Positions 50,436-53,916 of a stretch of DNA of 53,916 nucleotides are shown here, piece after piece. The notes below the pieces were generated by a model. It worked only from the letters and a program-made list of their open reading frames with translations, was not told the origin of the DNA and made no database searches. Within the stretch, counting starts at the first letter, position 1; each line of letters opens with the position of its first letter. The position numbers and the translations under genes are program-made. This DNA is from Candidatus Woesearchaeota archaeon (GTDB lineage Archaea > Nanobdellota > Nanobdellia > Woesearchaeales > UBA10216), in NCBI GenBank assembly GCA_016180195.1, contig JACPBS010000012.1, forward strand, positions 1 to 53,916, written 5' to 3'.

Positions 50436-50526
50436 TAGTAAATCGCATTGACTTCGGAACATTATTAGGCGATTTACTAATAGCAAAGTGCATATCGAAA
50501 GTTCCATTATTAATGCACTTTGCTAT
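50436..50526 (+). repeat. Two tandem hairpins with similar loops between convergent genes
   Basis: Hairpin 1: TAGTAAATCGC (50436-50446) pairs with GCGATTTACTA (50469-50479), 11 pairs. Hairpin 2: ATAGCAAAGTGCAT (50480-50493) pairs with ATGCACTTTGCTAT (50513-50526), 14 pairs. The stems are unrelated, but both loops begin ATYGA and end CATTATTA. They lie between acylphosphatase and the Orc1/Cdc6 gene, which converge. A bidirectional terminator is the simple view; the shared loops hint at something more specific. Confidence 0.65.
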
Positions 50527-50545
50527 AACTGCCGACGCGCTTGCT

Positions 50546-51616
50546 TCAATATTCAGTCAGCTTCTTCTCGGATAAAATGCTGACCATCGTCGTGTTGCCG
50601 CCAATCCCACCAACCTTCTTGTCAAGAGCAACATACCTGTCCTTCTCCAAACGGTCAATCTTCCTCTGGAAGGTCTTGTACACCGCCTTCCCGCCTGCTT
50701 CCTGGTAAGCGCGGAAAAGGTCCCCGATCCTGCTCCCGGAATTCTTTTTCACAAGCTCGAGAACAAACCGGTCCTCGTCATCCAGTTCAGACTTGTCCTT
50801 CACGCTGAAGTCATCGAGCCTGCCGATCGAATGCAAAACATGATCCCTGCAGACCTTCCTCGATGCATTGTCCTCTGCGAAAAGCCCCGATTCCCTCATC
50901 AGGAAAAGCCCCCTTCGGATGTCCCTCATCTCAAACGCCTTATCCGCAACAAGCGAAAACGCATCAGGATCCCATACCCCTGGCACAAAGGCAAATTCCA
51001 TACGGCTCTTCAGAATCCCCCTGGTTTCGTCAAAGCTGTAAGGCCGGAACTCCAGGCTGTCAGCCATAAGCCTGCTCCTTATCCTTGTATCCAGAGCTGA
51101 AAGCCAGCCTCTCTCATTGGTAATGGCGATTACCGACTTCCTGTAAATCTCCTCAAGAACAGAATAGAGGAAATCATAATCCTGCAGCTTGTCAATCTCG
51201 TCAAGCACAAAAACAGACTGCTTCTTGTTAAGCATCTGCTTGATGATCATAAAAAGCTCATCAGACCTCTTGTTCTGCGTGAACCTGTACCCCAGAACAT
51301 TGCACATCTCCAGAAAAACCTTGAAGCTGCTGTTATGCTGCCAGCAGTTGATGTAAATCGCGTCTATGTCATCAGTCTGCTCCTCCATCTCATCCAGCAC
51401 GTGCCTGCAGGCAACAGTCTTCCCCACGCCAGGCTGGCCGAAAATGAAAAGATTGCGGCCGCTTCTCCCCTGAAACAAAGGCTTGATGCAGCCCGCTATC
51501 TGGTGCTGCTCGGCCTCCCTGTAAGGGATCAATTTGGGCACGAAAGAATAATCAAGAGCCAACTCATTCCTGAAGAGGCTCTCACCAGACCCCAATACAT
51601 CCTTGAACAAAGACAT
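50546..51616 (-). CDS. cdc6: Orc1/Cdc6-type replication initiator
   Basis: ATG 51616 begins MSLFKDVLGSGESLFRNELA; it lies about 29 bases after TTATATAAA, so the transcript is likely leaderless. The 356-residue protein has Walker A GQPGVGKT near 60, Walker B VFVLDEIDKL near 138, a sensor-1-like IAITNERGW, an arginine-rich IRSRL, and a C-terminal winged helix (YKTFQRKIDRLEKDRYVAL). It binds origins and loads the MCM helicase. I found no origin-recognition repeats beside the gene in this window. Confidence 0.9.
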   Translation of the reverse strand: MSLFKDVLGSGESLFRNELALDYSFVPKLIPYREAEQHQIAGCIKPLFQGRSGRNLFIFGQPGVGKTVACRHVLDEMEEQTDDIDAIYINCWQHNSSFKVFLEMCNVLGYRFTQNKRSDELFMIIKQMLNKKQSVFVLDEIDKLQDYDFLYSVLEEIYRKSVIAITNERGWLSALDTRIRSRLMADSLEFRPYSFDETRGILKSRMEFAFVPGVWDPDAFSLVADKAFEMRDIRRGLFLMRESGLFAEDNASRKVCRDHVLHSIGRLDDFSVKDKSELDDEDRFVLELVKKNSGSRIGDLFRAYQEAGGKAVYKTFQRKIDRLEKDRYVALDKKVGGIGGNTTMVSILSEKKLTEY

Positions 51617-51638
51617 AAGACCAAAGAGCCCTGAATGT

Positions 51639-51803
51639 TTATATAATTTTCTGCACCTTTGCGATCCCCCACAGCACAAACACTATGCCCACAAATACAA
51701 ACACGATCATGCCCATGCCTTTCTGCACTGAATTTATGTAAAAGGAGACTCCGGCGACAACCAGGCCTATCAGGATAAAGACCAAACCAGGTATATTAGC
51801 CAT
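51639..51803 (-). CDS. Small two-helix membrane protein (54 residues)
   Basis: ATG 51803 gives MANIPGLVFILIGLVVAGVS, a first membrane helix, then MGMIVFVFVGIVFVLWGIA as the second, ending KVQKII. TTTTATATTTGG is about 28 bases upstream, so it is leaderless. It is upstream of cdc6 on the same strand, 22 bases away, with a separate promoter for cdc6 in its coding end. No known family recognised. Confidence 0.7.
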   Translation of the reverse strand: MANIPGLVFILIGLVVAGVSFYINSVQKGMGMIVFVFVGIVFVLWGIAKVQKII

Positions 51804-51866
51804 AACCTCAACTGCAGAATCCAAATATAAAAACATTTGGGTGAATGAAATATATATCCCGGGCTC

Positions 51867-52700
51867 TCAATAAGCGTACCTTATACCGCTGCCGTTCTGC
51901 GAGCTTTCATTTTCTGAACTCGTTAAATTCTGCGAGCTTTGGTTTCCAGAACCAGTCACATTCTGGCCAGTCCCGGTGACATTTTGATTTATAACAGAAG
52001 AGGTAACATCCCCTTCGCTGATATCAACCTCATCATCATTTATCATTACAGTCGCATTCGCCCTAGACTCAAGCTCAACCACAGGGTTCATAAAGTAACT
52101 TCCAGAACCGATTTTTCTCAATGAGTCCTCAAGATAAAACTCAAAAAGAACCGTGGATGTAGAATTCGGTGATACAATAAGCTTGCCTTCGAAAACAATT
52201 TCTCCCGAAGCGATTTCAGCATCAAACAGGCCACTATCATCGTCAACCACGACATTGGACACGTTAAGCCTGACCTGCCTATAAGTGCCTGGCTTCAGCA
52301 TCACATCCGCAAGCAGCACGTTACGGTCATCCAGATCCACGAGATCCAAGCTCCTGCTTTCAAATGAAATGTTTGCCCAGCCACCCTCTTCCTTCATCAC
52401 CTCAATCCCCTCCAAAGTGATTTCAACGGATGAAAAATTACCATTCTCAGCCGAAACCGCAAAAACAACCCTTCCATTCGAAATGTTTTGTGTTTCATTA
52501 GTCAAGTTTTTAGAGATATTGCTCATGTTTCGCGTAGCATTCACAGTCATGTTCTTCGAAATGTTACTTGCTTCAGAAACATTAACAGACCTGGTCTCGT
52601 TTGGAAAAACATCGGAAACATTGAAAGGCCTTTCAACCTCGCACCCCGCTGCAATGACCAAAAACAACGGCAATATCACCAAAAATTTTCCGCTAATCAT
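51867..52700 (-). CDS. DUF4382-domain lipoprotein
   Basis: ATG 52700 starts a signal peptide with a lipobox-like VIAAGC, so the protein may be lipid-anchored outside the cell. Sequon-rich linker residues 30-75 lead to a DUF4382-like domain (GRVVFAVSAENGNFSSVEIT, LLADVMLKPGTYRQVRLNVS). The C-terminal 50 residues are a Ser/Asn/Gly-rich tail (NVTGTGQNVTGSGNQSSQNL). A TTAAATTT box is about 28 bases before the start. The function of DUF4382 proteins is unknown; they are commonly extracellular. Confidence 0.82.
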   Translation of the reverse strand: MISGKFLVILPLFLVIAAGCEVERPFNVSDVFPNETRSVNVSEASNISKNMTVNATRNMSNISKNLTNETQNISNGRVVFAVSAENGNFSSVEITLEGIEVMKEEGGWANISFESRSLDLVDLDDRNVLLADVMLKPGTYRQVRLNVSNVVVDDDSGLFDAEIASGEIVFEGKLIVSPNSTSTVLFEFYLEDSLRKIGSGSYFMNPVVELESRANATVMINDDEVDISEGDVTSSVINQNVTGTGQNVTGSGNQSSQNLTSSENESSQNGSGIRYAY

Positions 52701-52766
52701 GAGAAACTGCAAAGGGGACGAGAAATTTAAGCTTGTCTATATAAACTTTAAGCTGGATAAAAAATT

Positions 52767-53916
52767 TTATCGGGCTTCCTGACACTTGCCAATAACCCTT
52801 ATCCCGCCCATGTACGGGACAAGCGCAGAAGGTATGGTGATCGACCCGTCCGCATTCTGATAATTCTCAATAATGGCCCTCAAAGCCCGTGAAGTCGCAA
52901 CCGCAGTGCTGTTAAGCGTGTGAACAAAATCCCTCTCACCGTCCTTTGACTTGAACTTCACATTAAGCCCGACAGCCTGATAAGCAGTACAGTTGCTACA
53001 GCTCACAACCTCCTTATAGGCCTCCTCCCTGGGGAACCAGGCCTCGATGTCGTATTTTTTTGCAGCAACGACACCTATGTCACCCGTGCAAATGCTTATT
53101 ATCCTGTAAGGAATGTTGAGCTTCTGGAATATTTCCTCAGCGTTTCCAAGGATCTCATCAAAAAACCTCCATGACTCATCAGGCCTGCAAAACACGAACT
53201 GCTCCACCTTGTTGAACTGATGCATCCTGAACAGTCCCCTTGAGTCAACCCCGTGGCTGCCGATCTCCCTCCTGAAACAGCTGCTTATGCCGCAAAGCCT
53301 GATTGGCAGGTCGTTTTCCGCAACAACCTCATCAGCATACATTGCAGCCATAGGGTGCTCTGATGTAGCAATAAGGTAACTTTCCTCACCCTCAACCTTG
53401 TACATGACACTCTCGAAATCCTGGATTGCGGTAACACCCTCATACGCCTTCCTTCCCATCATGAGGGGAGGCGAGATCGGAGTATAACCCTTCCTGACAA
53501 GCAGGTCAATAGCGAAGTTGATCAATGCCATCTCAAGCCTGACCAGGTCTCCCTTAATGAAAACAAAACCTGAGCCGCTTATCTTTGCAGCCCTCCTGAA
53601 GTCAGCAAGGCCCCTCTCCTCCAAAAGCTCGCCGTGAACCTTCAGGTCAAAATCGAACTTCCTCGGAACACCCCACTTCCTTACCTCCTCATTTCCAGTC
53701 TCATCCTTGCCTGCCGGAACAGAATCATGAAGAACATTAGGAAGCCTCATCAAAATATAATCAATCCTCTCCTTGAGCTCATCAAGCCGGGCATCAGCAG
53801 CCCTTATCAAATCAGGAAGATCCTGCGCCTCCCTTACTTTTCCCGAGAAGTCGCTGCCCTGGAAGCAGAAGCAGGCCTCTCCGCCCGGCATGTCGGCCGT
53901 CACCGTGACCGTCGCC
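52767..53916 (-). CDS. serS: Seryl-tRNA synthetase (5' partial, runs off the right edge)
   Basis: The frame is open to the edge; GTG 53903 is not a trusted start. The visible part has the end of the N-terminal arm (LDELKERIDYILMRLPNVLH), then the class II core: motif 2 around CFRREIGSHGVDSRGLFRMH and motif 3 around TLNSTAVATSRALRAIIE. This is the common bacterial/archaeal type, not the methanogenic type. The first 25 residues at the edge (MTADMPGGEACFCFQGSDFS) do not look like a seryl-tRNA synthetase arm and are encoded by unusually GC-rich DNA, so the contig end may be chimeric. Confidence 0.9.
   Translation of the reverse strand, partial: ATVTVTADMPGGEACFCFQGSDFSGKVREAQDLPDLIRAADARLDELKERIDYILMRLPNVLHDSVPAGKDETGNEEVRKWGVPRKFDFDLKVHGELLEERGLADFRRAAKISGSGFVFIKGDLVRLEMALINFAIDLLVRKGYTPISPPLMMGRKAYEGVTAIQDFESVMYKVEGEESYLIATSEHPMAAMYADEVVAENDLPIRLCGISSCFRREIGSHGVDSRGLFRMHQFNKVEQFVFCRPDESWRFFDEILGNAEEIFQKLNIPYRIISICTGDIGVVAAKKYDIEAWFPREEAYKEVVSCSNCTAYQAVGLNVKFKSKDGERDFVHTLNSTAVATSRALRAIIENYQNADGSITIPSALVPYMGGIRVIGKCQEAR

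Noticed and set aside
50436-51866. Replication origin next to the Orc1/Cdc6 gene
   Set aside because: No repeated origin-recognition boxes or long AT-rich unwinding region were seen beside the gene; the hairpins at 50436 do not resemble such boxes.

Overview
The window looks like a piece of an archaeal chromosome, most likely from a small-genome DPANN-type lineage; I cannot place it more precisely. Archaeal marks are an archaeal-type DnaG primase, an Orc1/Cdc6 protein, a RIO1-type kinase, archease next to RtcB, a UPF0282 protein, a MIP18-type protein, TATA-like boxes about 25-29 bases before many start codons (leaderless transcripts), and many genes joined by ATGA overlaps. No rRNA or tRNA gene, insertion sequence or CRISPR array was seen.

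Region 1 (1-11768) encodes secreted or membrane-anchored, sequon-rich (N-x-S/T) surface proteins. Five are paralogues of one roughly 240-260 residue secreted family (3053, 4131, 5099, 6072, 8279). Two very similar 67-68 residue Sm-like proteins lie next to members of this family. A tandem helix-turn-helix protein overlaps the fifth copy. The last gene of the region has a broken N-terminus (9635-9766).

Region 2 (11859-30423) looks like one 18.5 kb operon. It starts with an AT-rich operator and a 59-residue ribbon-helix-helix regulator, then seven surface genes joined almost entirely by short overlaps. One encodes a protein of about 3370 residues built from Ig-like modules, two propeller-like blocks and C-terminal GWN modules. 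Shared modules tie regions 1 and 2 together: I infer a single cell-surface or adhesion system with its own small regulators.

Region 3 (30420-33795) holds a winged-helix-like regulator divergent from a sugar module: a glycosyltransferase, a GH57 glycoside hydrolase and a DUF5752-like protein.

Region 4 (33842-42783) is housekeeping: a zinc-ribbon protein, a MIP18-family protein, FtsZ with unusual hairpins on both sides, a RIO1 kinase beside an FHA-like protein, a possible structured RNA, DnaG, a pair of pilin-like membrane proteins, archease and RtcB.

Region 5 (42773-53916) is mixed: an orphan histidine kinase beside a gene remnant, two metallo-enzymes, a 127-base structured direct repeat in two copies that bracket Sua5, a FabI-like reductase and a VapBC pair, then a phosphatase, endonuclease III, acylphosphatase, tandem hairpins, Orc1/Cdc6, a DUF4382 lipoprotein and a partial seryl-tRNA synthetase running off the right edge.
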